Of a stretch of 64,000 nt of DNA, positions 35,647-44,834 are shown one piece after another. The notes beneath the pieces are model-generated. The model did no database searches, had not been told where the DNA came from, and worked only from the letters and a program-made list of their open reading frames with translations. The position numbers were made by a program, and so were the translations under genes. Within the stretch, counting starts at the first letter, position 1. Each line of letters begins with the position of its first letter. This DNA is from Bizionia paragorgiae. GTDB taxonomy: Bacteria; Bacteroidota; Bacteroidia; Flavobacteriales; Flavobacteriaceae. The DNA is taken from NCBI RefSeq assembly GCF_900107625.1, contig NZ_FNQK01000002.1, positions 186,001 to 250,000 on the forward strand, written 5' to 3'.

Positions 35647-37518
35647 TTAACGACCCATATAAACTAATAACACTGAAATATCACTCGGAGAAACACCACT
35701 AATTCGCGATGCTTGTGACACGGTTACGGGTTGTATTTTATTTAATTTTTCACGAGCCTCTAAACTCATAGATTGCAATTTAGAATAATCAAAATTAGCG
35801 GGAATTTTTACATTTTCTAACCTGTTTAATTTATCAGCATTATTCTTTTCCTTATCGATATAACCAGAATATTTAACCTGAATTTCTGCTTGCTCGATAA
35901 CTTCGCTATCCAAATTATTAGAAGTAATATACTCCTCGACCGCATCAAATTGACGCACATCGTCTATGGTAATATTTGGTCTAGCAAACAACTTAAACAT
36001 TTTTCCTTGCTGCTTAACTGGAGCAGAATTTTTAGCGATTAAAACAGGATTAGCCTCCTCGGCTGTTACGCTTGTATTTCTAAAAAATTGGACTAACTTT
36101 TCAGAAGCCTCCTGTTTTTCTTCCATACGTTTTAAACGTTTTTCACTAGCTAATCCCAATTCATAACCTTTAGGCGTTAATCTGAAATCGGCATTATCTT
36201 GACGCAATAAGGTTCTATATTCCGCACGAGAAGTAAACATACGATAAGGCTCTTCAGTACCCTTGGTAATCAAATCATCTACCAATACACCAATATACGC
36301 CTCGTTACGTTGTAATATAAATGGATCGCGTTCTTGAACTTTTAAAGCAGCATTTATACCTGCCATTAAGCCTTGAGAAGCCGCTTCCTCATACCCTGTT
36401 GTACCATTAATCTGACCTGCAAAAAACAAACCATCCACTAACTTCGTCTCTAAAGTGTGCTTTAATTGTGTTGGCGGAAAGTAATCGTATTCTATAGCAT
36501 AACCCGGTCTAAAAAATTTGACATTCTCAAAACCAACCACCGAACGTAGAGCTTTAAACTGAATATCTTCTGGCAAGGATGTAGAAAACCCATTTATATA
36601 ATACTCTACCGTATTCCATCCTTCGGGCTCCACAAATAATTGATGACGATCCTTATCTGCAAAACGATTAATCTTATCTTCTATAGACGGACAATAGCGT
36701 GGTCCTAAACTTTGAATTCTACCATTAAACATCGGCGAACGATCGAAACCTTCACGCAACAAATCGTGTACCTTTTCACTGGTATAACTCATATGACAAG
36801 AGCGCTGATGCGTTAATGGTTTAGTGACATCTAAATAAGAAAATTTCTCAGGCGAAACATCACCTGGTTGTTCAATCATCTTCGAAAAATCTAAAGATCG
36901 ACCATCAACTCTAGGTGGTGTACCAGTCTTCATTCTACCAGATTCAAACCCCAATTGCACCAATTGTTCGGTAATACCGGTAGCCGCTTTTTCACCAGCT
37001 CTACCGCCACCAAAATTTTTATCACCAATATGAATCAATCCATTTAAGAACGTTCCATTTGTAAGAACTACCGTTTTAGATTTAATTTTTAACCCTAAAG
37101 AAGTAACTACTCCACACACTTTTCCTCCTTCTACTATCAACCCAGAAACCATTTCCTGATAAAAATCTAAGTTCTCTGTTTGCTCCAAAAGTAGTCGCCA
37201 ATCTTCGGCGAAACGCATACGATCACTTTGAACCCTAGGACTCCACATCGCTGGTCCTTTAGACTTATTTAGCATTTTAAATTGAATAGCACTCGTATCA
37301 CTTACAATACCACTGTACCCACCTAATGCATCAATTTCTCTTACAATTTGTCCTTTTGCAATTCCTCCCATAGCAGGATTACAAGACATTTGGGCAATGT
37401 TTTGAAGGTTCATTGTAATCAACAATGTTTTACTCCCCATATTAGCGGCCGAAGCAGCAGCCTCACTTCCAGCGTGACCAGCTCCAACAACTATAACATC
37501 ATATTCCTCATTAAACAT
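35647..37518 (-). CDS. mnmG: tRNA uridine-5-carboxymethylaminomethyl modification enzyme MnmG
   Basis: FAD-binding partner of MnmE (TrmE) that installs cmnm5 at wobble U34 of tRNAs. The 623-residue protein is full length: N-terminal dinucleotide-binding DVIVVGAGHAGSEAA (8-22), CNPAMGGIAKGQIVREID near 45, GTFLNGLIHIG near 152, TGTPPRVDGRSLDF near 196, and the C-terminal helical ARISGVSPSDISVLLVY-type end. It is bracketed by two perfect parS sites and has a TATCTTTG promoter box upstream. The gene (gidA) is near the replication origin in many bacteria. Confidence 0.98.
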   Translation of the reverse strand: MFNEEYDVIVVGAGHAGSEAAASAANMGSKTLLITMNLQNIAQMSCNPAMGGIAKGQIVREIDALGGYSGIVSDTSAIQFKMLNKSKGPAMWSPRVQSDRMRFAEDWRLLLEQTENLDFYQEMVSGLIVEGGKVCGVVTSLGLKIKSKTVVLTNGTFLNGLIHIGDKNFGGGRAGEKAATGITEQLVQLGFESGRMKTGTPPRVDGRSLDFSKMIEQPGDVSPEKFSYLDVTKPLTHQRSCHMSYTSEKVHDLLREGFDRSPMFNGRIQSLGPRYCPSIEDKINRFADKDRHQLFVEPEGWNTVEYYINGFSTSLPEDIQFKALRSVVGFENVKFFRPGYAIEYDYFPPTQLKHTLETKLVDGLFFAGQINGTTGYEEAASQGLMAGINAALKVQERDPFILQRNEAYIGVLVDDLITKGTEEPYRMFTSRAEYRTLLRQDNADFRLTPKGYELGLASEKRLKRMEEKQEASEKLVQFFRNTSVTAEEANPVLIAKNSAPVKQQGKMFKLFARPNITIDDVRQFDAVEEYITSNNLDSEVIEQAEIQVKYSGYIDKEKNNADKLNRLENVKIPANFDYSKLQSMSLEAREKLNKIQPVTVSQASRISGVSPSDISVLLVYMGR

Positions 37519-37541
37519 TATCTGTATATTTTATTTTAGAT

Positions 37542-37557
37542 TGTTCCACGTGAAACA
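37542..37557. promoter_or_regulatory. parS: parS centromere site 2
   Basis: A second perfect TGTTCCACGTGAAACA, 1931 bp from the first and in the same orientation. It lies between the predicted mnmG start point and the ATG, so ParB bound here could affect mnmG transcription. Confidence 0.9.
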
Positions 37558-37582
37558 ATTATCTAAGGTTATTATATTTTTG

Positions 37583-37590
37583 CAAAGATA
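37583..37590 (-). promoter_or_regulatory. -7 box of mnmG
   Basis: Minus strand reads TATCTTTG. A TTG lies 21 bp further upstream (37612-37614), slightly wider than usual. Start point about 37578, giving a leader of about 60 nt that includes parS site 2. Confidence 0.6.
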
Positions 37591-37606
37591 GGGCGAATTA
37601 ACGACT

Positions 37607-38017
37607 TTAAACAAGCGCCTTTAAATACGAATCCTCCTTTGCTCTCATCTCTTTAGCTTCCTCGGAAGTTTTATCTTTATAACCACAAAAATGTAGTAAG
37701 CCGTGTACCATCACACGACATAATTCATCATTAAAAGAGACCTCCAAATCTTTGGCATTATCTGCAACACGTTCAGTAGAAATAAAAATATCACCTTCCA
37801 ACTGTTTGCCCACAGAATAATCAAAACCGATAACATCGGTAAGCGTATCATGTTCTAAGAATTCCACGTTCAATTTATGTAGATAATCATCATCACAGAA
37901 AATATAATTAATCTCAGAAATAGAACAATTTTCGGCGCTTATAACCGATATTAACCAAGTAGATAAACGCCCTTCATTTGATAGGCTAAAATCATTTTCA
38001 TAATTAAAATGTATCAT
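37607..38017 (-). CDS. ybeY: rRNA maturation RNase YbeY
   Basis: A 136-residue endoribonuclease for 16S rRNA 3' end maturation and ribosome quality control. It has the metal site HGLLHFCGYKD with H105 and H109; the third ligand of the usual HGxLHLxGYDH is aspartate (D115) instead of histidine. The following EEAKEMRAKEDSYL helix is typical. It lies upstream of mnmG on the same strand, separated by the mnmG promoter region. Confidence 0.9.
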   Translation of the reverse strand: MIHFNYENDFSLSNEGRLSTWLISVISAENCSISEINYIFCDDDYLHKLNVEFLEHDTLTDVIGFDYSVGKQLEGDIFISTERVADNAKDLEVSFNDELCRVMVHGLLHFCGYKDKTSEEAKEMRAKEDSYLKALV

Positions 38018-38110
38018 GTAATACTATTATAGTTAACAGATGTACTAAAAAAAAAGAAGAACTAACAACTAGTTTAACAAACTAACAACATATAGTTATA
38101 ACAGACTAAC

Positions 38111-41100
38111 TTAATCGGTCGTTTGAATTTTAAAATAATTCTGAACCTTTTCCTTATAAATCGGCTGCAAAGGTAAGGTTTGCTTATTTAAAATTTCGAT
38201 TGAATTAAAATATTCTTTAGCCTTAGGAATTTGATTCTGTGTTGTATTCTCAAAAGTCTTAGTATTGGTATCTGCCTTACGTTTTGTGTCTTGACCTTGT
38301 TGAAAAGTAGCATTTTCAAGTTTTAATAACTGATGCTGTAAATTCATCATTTTACTTAATGTTTGATTGGTAAAACCTTTATTAATCAAATCTAGTTCCA
38401 CATTTTCCATATCTTTTAAAAGCTGTTTAGCTTCTCTACTTTGTCTTATACCATCCTTCTCCAAACGGTCTTCTAAAGCCTCGCGAATACGCTGTTGTTC
38501 TTGATATATTTGGTATAACTCCCCATTTAAATCTTCATTAAAACCATCTAAACCTTGAGAACCTTCACCATTTCCCTGACCTTTGCCATCCTTACCACCT
38601 TTACCAGACTCACCACCAGTACCATCCTCGCCTGATTTACCCTCCTGTCCCTCTTTTCCAGATTCCCCTTCCTTTCCAGGAGTACCTTGCTCCCCAGGCT
38701 TTGGACCGTCGCCCTCCTTAGGTTGTCCCTGTTCACCCTTTTTCATACCATCCTTCATCTGCTCATTCAACTCCTCTTGACTCATAATAATATCCGGTAA
38801 AGGCATATCACCAGATCCCTGACCCGGTGAAGGAATCATTTGCATTTGCATAGAATCAAACATAGTACTCAACATATTAGCTAAATTATTAGCAGAAGTC
38901 ACCGCGTACTGTTGAGCAGAAACTCCGTGATAAATATTATTCTCTGCCAACTGATCCAAAGCTTTATCTACATTAAAATACACCTCGTAAATCTGATTAT
39001 TAATTTGCTCACTGATTTTTGGCTGACGTAAGGAAAGCGCAAATAAACTATCATCTACATGTTCAAAATGTGTACGCAAATCTTTCTGTTTTTTTAGATA
39101 TTTAGCATATTCATTGTGATTGGTTTCGATAGATCGAAAATCATTCATAACAGCTTCTTCATCAAAAGAAAAAAGCAGCAGATTATCCAAAATCTGTCTC
39201 AACATAGTCATATCCTCTTCTAGGCTTTCTTGGCCCGACTGTCCCATTTGCTGTTGCATTTGCATACCCATTTCTTTCATCTTCTGAGCAGCATTCTTTT
39301 GTTTTTGTTGCGCATTCTTTTGGGACTCTTGCTGTTCTGAAGGTGAGGACTCGGCGTTTTCCTTTTTTTCTAAAGATTCACTCGCTTGATTTTGTTCTCG
39401 CGTTATAGCGGCTTCTTCTTTAGTCTTTCGAGGAAGTTTTAAGGGTTGCTTTAAAGCGGAATTCTCCTTTTGTAATTGATCCATTTCCTCTTGCAACTGT
39501 TTAAACTCGTCATTAAGTTTATCCTGTTTCTCTTTCGTATTATCCTTAGAATCTTTGTTAGATAAGGCCTCTTGCTTTTCACCAAGTTTTTGTAATTCCT
39601 CTGCTATTTTTTCCATCTTCTTAGATACATAATAACGTTTCGTTAATTCTAAGATCTGCTGTAAACTTCGTTTTTGACTTTTATTTTGCTTAGATAATTT
39701 CTCTATTTTTTCTGAAAGTTCTTCTTTAGAAATTTTGTCTTGAATCTTTTTAAGTTCCTCTAAAAGTTTTTCATCACGCTTTAACTGTTCTTCATTTTCC
39801 TTTAAACGTTCTTTTAAATCCTCTTTAAAAGGATCTTCTTTTTTATTCTCCTTCTGAAAATCATCTAAATTATCTTTCAACTTTTTATTAAACTCCTGCA
39901 TCATCTCTTCTTGTTGCTTTTGTCGTTTAATAAATTGATCTAATTTCTTTTTATCATTAAAATTTAATTCCGATTTCTCTTTCTGCGTTTTAGAAAGCTG
40001 CTCCAATTCCTTTTGCTGCTTATCAAATTTATCCAAAGCTTTATCTAAACCTTGAATGGTTTCATTTTGTTCTTTTAATTGCTTTTGCTCCTCTTCAGAT
40101 TGTGTTCGCTTTCGGTATGTAAAAACAGAACTTTTAGTACTTTTTGGTCGACGCGACCCATCATTATCAAAAACCTCAAAATACAATTCGTAAGCAATAC
40201 CCTCTTTAATATCAATATCATTAGGAAATGCAGTTATAAATTCAGCATAATTAGAAGCGGCTATAGGGATAGACTTCACCTCTTTATTAACCTCATTATC
40301 AACAGGATAATACACTAAACGCAGTTTTGATATTCCATAATCATCGCTTGCTTTTCCGTAAAAATAAAGCGTTTGTAAATCTAAAGAATCTACTTTAGTT
40401 TCAATTGAAAGTTCTGGATATTGGTCCTTAATAACCGCTAGATTAAAAGCTAAATTCTCATAATCTTTAAGATTAGAATTACTCGTAGAAATAGAATAAT
40501 CCAAGCCATTAAATAACTGCTTACTTGCCTGAAACGTTTCTGGATTAACAGCTGTAAAAACTAATGTATCACTACTGTATAAGTGCACATTTTCGGTCGC
40601 CTTTGTTTGAATTGTCCACGTCACTTTAGTCCCTTGAGGTAACACAGCGTTACCAGAACTTCTAATCACTTCGTCAGGTTTATTAGTATAACTCGGATAA
40701 TCTAAAGCCATATCAAAACTCAATAAAGTAGGAACCTCTACCACCTGCAAGGTATAGGGTTTAGAATACACACCATTAGCATTTAATCTAAACGAAATAT
40801 CCGATTTAGGCTGCTCGAATACAAACTCGAAAGCCCCACTACCCTGTTGTTTTAAAAAATAGCTTTCACTATTAAACTCTATTTGGGCAGTTTCTGGAAT
40901 AACCTCACCATCTGTTTTTACTATCAAGGTAAACGACTGGTTTTCGGTTGTTGTTAACGGATCGTTTAAAACGTAAAACTGAAAAGGTGCTGGTGCCTCA
41001 TAAGCTGTTTTATAATTCACGACGCGTTCATAACTATCACTAAACCAATTTAATTTTCCTGAAATAGCAACCGCAATAATAATTACTAACGGAATAGCAG

Positions 41101-41566
41101 CATATTTTAAATACTTAAGATTTTGTTTAAAATTAACCGCCAATTTGAAGGGAATTGGTGATAATTCTTCAGATTTTTGATCAATACTAGCTAAAAGAAG
41201 CTCCGACTGTGAATGTTCAGAATGCAATTGTAAAACGTTCAATAGCTTATCGTTCACTTCTGGAAAGTGATCTCCGATAAGTTTAGAAGCTTCAATTGTG
41301 TTAATACCTTGTTTTAGATGAAAAAGTTTAGCTAAAGGCAGGGCGATAAACCGATAAAATAAAGCAACTTCTACGGCTATAAATAACCAAAATAAAATAG
41401 CACGAGACGTTGTATTTAACCACAAAAGTGATTCGATCGAAAGGGTAATTAAAAAATAAAGTAAGCCGATACTAAAAAATAATATCACGCCTTTAATCAA
41501 TTCGTTGATATAGTATTTTTTAATAAACTCCTCCAGTTTATTCTGTATGGTTTTAAAAGTACTCAA
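38111..41566 (-). CDS. DUF4175 family giant membrane protein
   Basis: A 1151-residue protein of the Bacteroidota DUF4175 family, function unknown. Membrane helices lie near residues 20-45, 50-75 and 150-170. A beta-rich region (about 185-480) follows, then an extended lysine/glutamate/glutamine-rich coiled coil (about 485-770), a methionine-rich stretch, and a collagen-like Gly-X-Y segment (about 960-1005) before a final helical domain. Large size and architecture suggest an envelope-spanning or periplasmic structural role. Convergent with nothing; gltX is divergent. Confidence 0.88.
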   Translation of the reverse strand: MSTFKTIQNKLEEFIKKYYINELIKGVILFFSIGLLYFLITLSIESLLWLNTTSRAILFWLFIAVEVALFYRFIALPLAKLFHLKQGINTIEASKLIGDHFPEVNDKLLNVLQLHSEHSQSELLLASIDQKSEELSPIPFKLAVNFKQNLKYLKYAAIPLVIIIAVAISGKLNWFSDSYERVVNYKTAYEAPAPFQFYVLNDPLTTTENQSFTLIVKTDGEVIPETAQIEFNSESYFLKQQGSGAFEFVFEQPKSDISFRLNANGVYSKPYTLQVVEVPTLLSFDMALDYPSYTNKPDEVIRSSGNAVLPQGTKVTWTIQTKATENVHLYSSDTLVFTAVNPETFQASKQLFNGLDYSISTSNSNLKDYENLAFNLAVIKDQYPELSIETKVDSLDLQTLYFYGKASDDYGISKLRLVYYPVDNEVNKEVKSIPIAASNYAEFITAFPNDIDIKEGIAYELYFEVFDNDGSRRPKSTKSSVFTYRKRTQSEEEQKQLKEQNETIQGLDKALDKFDKQQKELEQLSKTQKEKSELNFNDKKKLDQFIKRQKQQEEMMQEFNKKLKDNLDDFQKENKKEDPFKEDLKERLKENEEQLKRDEKLLEELKKIQDKISKEELSEKIEKLSKQNKSQKRSLQQILELTKRYYVSKKMEKIAEELQKLGEKQEALSNKDSKDNTKEKQDKLNDEFKQLQEEMDQLQKENSALKQPLKLPRKTKEEAAITREQNQASESLEKKENAESSPSEQQESQKNAQQKQKNAAQKMKEMGMQMQQQMGQSGQESLEEDMTMLRQILDNLLLFSFDEEAVMNDFRSIETNHNEYAKYLKKQKDLRTHFEHVDDSLFALSLRQPKISEQINNQIYEVYFNVDKALDQLAENNIYHGVSAQQYAVTSANNLANMLSTMFDSMQMQMIPSPGQGSGDMPLPDIIMSQEELNEQMKDGMKKGEQGQPKEGDGPKPGEQGTPGKEGESGKEGQEGKSGEDGTGGESGKGGKDGKGQGNGEGSQGLDGFNEDLNGELYQIYQEQQRIREALEDRLEKDGIRQSREAKQLLKDMENVELDLINKGFTNQTLSKMMNLQHQLLKLENATFQQGQDTKRKADTNTKTFENTTQNQIPKAKEYFNSIEILNKQTLPLQPIYKEKVQNYFKIQTTD

Positions 41567-41643
41567 ATCGCCGTTGTTTACTGTGTTTAACTTATAAAAC
41601 TACAATTTTATTTTTTAGCAAATAAATAATTGCGTGTTAATTG

Positions 41644-41651
41644 TATCTTTG
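41644..41651 (+). promoter_or_regulatory. -7 box of gltX
   Basis: TATCTTTG, 19 nt before the gltX ATG at 41671. A TTG start at 41641 that would add ten residues lies upstream of this box and is rejected. Confidence 0.6.
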
Positions 41652-41670
41652 CAGTCTTAAACACAAGAAA

Positions 41671-43179
41671 ATGTCTAAAAACGTTCGTGTGCGCTTTGCA
41701 CCAAGTCCAACAGGACCATTACATATTGGAGGCGTTCGTACTGCCTTATTTAACTATTTATTTGCGAAAAAACACAACGGAACTTTCGTTCTAAGAATTG
41801 AGGATACCGACCAAAATCGTTTTGTTGAAGGGGCCGAAAAATACATTATCGACTCTTTAAACTGGTGTAATATCCCTTATGATGAAGGTCCAGGAAAAGA
41901 AGGAAATTGCGGACCTTACAAACAAAGTGAACGCAAACATTTATATAAACAATATGCTGATGAATTAATAGCTAGCGGCAATGCCTACTACGCTTTTGAT
42001 ACTGCAGAGGAATTAGATTTTCATAGAAAAGATCATGAAGCTAAAGGGAAAACCTTTATTTACAACTGGCATAATAGAGAAAAATTAAATAATTCATTAT
42101 CACTTTCTGCCGAGGATGTAAAAACCAAATTAGAAGCTGGAGAGGATTATGTGATTCGTTTTAAATCACCTCAAGATCAAATTTTACACCTAAACGATAG
42201 TATTCGTGGTGCAATAAAAATTGATACCAACATACTTGACGATAAGGTTTTATTTAAAAGTGATGGTATGCCTACTTACCACCTTGCTAATATTGTTGAC
42301 GACCATTTAATGGAAATTTCGCACGTTATTAGAGGGGAAGAATGGTTACCAAGTTTAGCATTACACATGCAGTTATATACCGCATTTGGTTGGGAAGCAC
42401 CAGAGTTTGCACACTTACCATTAATTCTAAAACCAACAGGAAAAGGAAAATTAAGTAAGCGTGATGGTGACAAGTTAGGTTTCCCAGTATTTCCTTTAGA
42501 ATATACATCTCCAGAAGGAGAAGTCTCAAGAGGGTATAAAGAAGAGGGTTATTTCGCAGAAGCCGTTATTAACTTCTTAGCTTTTTTAGGTTGGAATCCA
42601 GGTACAGAACAAGAATTATTTAGTTTAGACGAATTGGTTGCCGCTTTCGAACTAGAACGTGTAAACAAGGCTGGAGCACGTTTTGATCCGGATAAAATAA
42701 AATGGTTTAACCACCATTATATGCAAGAGCAAAACGATGATGCTATTGCTGAAACCTTCCAAAAGCAACACAACGAATTAGCTAGTATAGATGTTAATTA
42801 TATCGCTTTAGTGGTTGGATTAGTTAAAGAACGTGCCACTTTTATTTCAGATTTATGGGAGTTAAGTAGTTATTTCTTTGTTGCACCAGAATCTTATGAT
42901 GAAAAAGCTTCTAAAAAAGCATTTAAGGACGATACTAAGGACTTAATGCTTCAGTTGGTGGATATTATATCAAAAAATACAGAATTTGAAGTAGAAACGC
43001 TTCAAACAGAAATAAAAGGATGGATCACTAGTAACGCTATTGGTTTTGGTAAAATTATGATGCCATTGCGACTAGCCTTAGTTGGTGCTCTACAAGGTCC
43101 TGATGTGTTCGATATTATGTATATGATAGGAAAACAAGAAACCGTTAAACGAATAGAAAAAGTGATCGCTATATTATAA
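41671..43179 (+). CDS. gltX: Glutamyl-tRNA synthetase
   Basis: Charges tRNA-Glu. From ATG 41671 the 502-residue class I synthetase has RFAPSPTGPLHIGGVRTALF with the HIGH-type HIGG at 18-21, ATP-binding LRIEDTDQNR, and the KMSKS-type KLSKRDG near 255. The C-terminal helical anticodon-binding part is complete. glnS lies 1.6 kb away on the other strand, so glutaminyl-tRNA is made directly and GltX need only charge tRNA-Glu. Confidence 0.97.
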   Translation: MSKNVRVRFAPSPTGPLHIGGVRTALFNYLFAKKHNGTFVLRIEDTDQNRFVEGAEKYIIDSLNWCNIPYDEGPGKEGNCGPYKQSERKHLYKQYADELIASGNAYYAFDTAEELDFHRKDHEAKGKTFIYNWHNREKLNNSLSLSAEDVKTKLEAGEDYVIRFKSPQDQILHLNDSIRGAIKIDTNILDDKVLFKSDGMPTYHLANIVDDHLMEISHVIRGEEWLPSLALHMQLYTAFGWEAPEFAHLPLILKPTGKGKLSKRDGDKLGFPVFPLEYTSPEGEVSRGYKEEGYFAEAVINFLAFLGWNPGTEQELFSLDELVAAFELERVNKAGARFDPDKIKWFNHHYMQEQNDDAIAETFQKQHNELASIDVNYIALVVGLVKERATFISDLWELSSYFFVAPESYDEKASKKAFKDDTKDLMLQLVDIISKNTEFEVETLQTEIKGWITSNAIGFGKIMMPLRLALVGALQGPDVFDIMYMIGKQETVKRIEKVIAIL

Positions 43180-43198
43180 TAACTTAGCACTAACAATC

Positions 43199-43234
43199 AA
43201 AAAAAGCGAGTCCTTTAGGGAACTCGCTTTTTTT
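43199..43234 (+). terminator. gltX terminator
   Basis: GCGAGT/ACTCGC stem (with an inner CC/GG pair) flanked by A- and T-runs, just after gltX. Confidence 0.88.
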
Positions 43235-43397
43235 ATGCTTTAGAAAAAAATTTAATATTCTATGGAAAGGATGTAACAAACATAGCGTAGGTACTACTAA
43301 TAAGATAAACATGTGTTTTTCATTCTAAATTAAGATGTTAGTCATTAAATATACCTTAAATTAGAGCAAGTACATTAACCTTATAAAATAAACATTT

Positions 43398-44327
43398 ATG
43401 AATCTATTTCTTCCTATTATTATTGTATTCGGAATTATTATATTAATATCTTCCTTCTTTACAGTAAAACAACAGAGTGCAGCTATTGTGCAACGTTTTG
43501 GTAAATTCCAAAGCATTCGTCACTCTGGATTACAATTAAAAATTCCTATTATCGATAAAATTGCTGGTCGTTTGAGTTTAAAAATTCAGCAATTAGATGT
43601 TATTATTGAAACCAAAACTTTGGATGATGTATTTGTCAAACTTAAAGTTTCAGTACAATACAAAGTGGTGACTGAAAAAGTCTATGATGCCTTTTACAAG
43701 TTAGATTATCCGCATGAACAAATAACGAGTTATGTATTTGATGTGGTTCGTGCCGAAGTTCCTAAAATGAAATTGGATGATGTCTTTGTTAAAAAAGATG
43801 ACATTGCCTTGGCCGTAAAAGCAGAACTTAATGATGCTATGATGGACTACGGATTTGATATCATTAGAACATTAGTTACCGATATCGACCCAGATGCCCA
43901 GGTAAAAATAGCTATGAACCGAATTAACGCTGCCGATAGAGAAAAAACTGCCGCTCAATATGAAGGAGATGCACAACGTATTTTAATCGTTGAAAAAGCG
44001 AAAGCTGAAGCAGAAAGTAAGCGTTTACAAGGACAAGGTATTGCCGATCAACGTCGTGAGATTGCTCGTGGTCTAGAGGAGTCTGTAGATGTTTTAAACC
44101 GTGTTGGTATTAATTCTCAAGAAGCGTCTGCTCTTATTGTAGTAACACAACATTACGATACATTACAAGCTATTGGTAGTGAAACTAACAGTAATTTAAT
44201 ATTACTTCCTAACTCACCACAAGCAGGAAGCCAAATGTTAAATGACATGGTAGCTAGCTTTACAGCAAGTAACCAAATAGGAGAAGCTATGAAAGCGTCT
44301 AAAAAGGCTAAAGAATTAGAGGAATAG
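43398..44327 (+). CDS. SPFH/Band 7 (stomatin-like) membrane protein
   Basis: A 309-residue QmcA/YbbK-type protein anchored by one N-terminal membrane helix (residues 4-22), then the SPFH domain (about 25-180) with VQRFGKFQSIRHSGLQLKIP, and an alanine/glutamate-rich oligomerising helix (about 190-235). It probably forms a ring organising membrane proteases or lipids. No partner NfeD gene is adjacent. A 218-bp gap separates it from gltX; no promoter octamer was found there. Confidence 0.93.
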   Translation: MNLFLPIIIVFGIIILISSFFTVKQQSAAIVQRFGKFQSIRHSGLQLKIPIIDKIAGRLSLKIQQLDVIIETKTLDDVFVKLKVSVQYKVVTEKVYDAFYKLDYPHEQITSYVFDVVRAEVPKMKLDDVFVKKDDIALAVKAELNDAMMDYGFDIIRTLVTDIDPDAQVKIAMNRINAADREKTAAQYEGDAQRILIVEKAKAEAESKRLQGQGIADQRREIARGLEESVDVLNRVGINSQEASALIVVTQHYDTLQAIGSETNSNLILLPNSPQAGSQMLNDMVASFTASNQIGEAMKASKKAKELEE

Positions 44328-44354
44328 AAGGTATCTATTACCTACTGCTCCATC

Positions 44355-44390
44355 AAAAAAAGGCTGCTACTTACGTAACAGCCTTTTTTA
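44355..44390. terminator. Bidirectional terminator after SPFH gene
   Basis: GGCTG/CAGCC stem with inner TAC/GTA and loop TTAC, flanked by A- and T-runs on both sides. Serves the SPFH gene on plus and the small gene 44419-44625 on minus. Confidence 0.85.
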
Positions 44391-44418
44391 TATCTTTTAA
44401 TTACCTTACATTCTAATG

Positions 44419-44625
44419 CTATTTTTTATACTTTAACATCATTTCTTTAAGACTGTTTCTATAATTTTCAAGAGCACTAACATCCATCTCAGAATTTTCA
44501 AAAGCTCCTTGTGGTAAGGTTGCTCGTGTTTCGTCTAAATACTTTTGCATCTCCGGATACTTCGATTCTATTTCATTAGTTAGACGTGTAATATCTGTAA
44601 GTATATCTTTAGCTTTACTATCCAT
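44419..44625 (-). CDS. Small hypothetical protein, helical
   Basis: A 68-residue acidic, helical protein without signal peptide or cysteines (begins MDSKAKDILTDITRLTNEI). No family recognised. It is placed between two terminators, has a sound ATG and coding-like composition, so it is probably a real standalone gene. Confidence 0.6.
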   Translation of the reverse strand: MDSKAKDILTDITRLTNEIESKYPEMQKYLDETRATLPQGAFENSEMDVSALENYRNSLKEMMLKYKK

Positions 44626-44794
44626 AATTTTTAGTTTTTAATTAAAGGTTCCAGTTACAAGATTATATTATAACTAACTTATAATAAGGATTTTATATCG
44701 CCCTATCAAAAATAAACTATTAATTATTTGCTAAAACTTAATACTACGTCTTTAAACAGCACCCTAACCACTAGTTTAAAGACCACATTTAGTA

Positions 44795-44830
44795 ACAAAA
44801 AAAATCCACAAGTTTAAAAGCTTGTGGATT
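44795..44830 (-). terminator. glnS terminator
   Basis: 10-bp stem AATCCACAAG/CTTGTGGATT (44803-44812 with 44821-44830) and 8-base loop, followed by a run of eight T on the minus strand. Confidence 0.9.
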
Positions 44831-44834
44831 GTTA

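Noticed and set aside
38583-38780. Plus-strand proline/serine-rich frame opposite the Gly-X-Y region
   Set aside because: It is the antisense shadow of the glycine-rich repeat in the DUF4175 gene; the composition follows from that.
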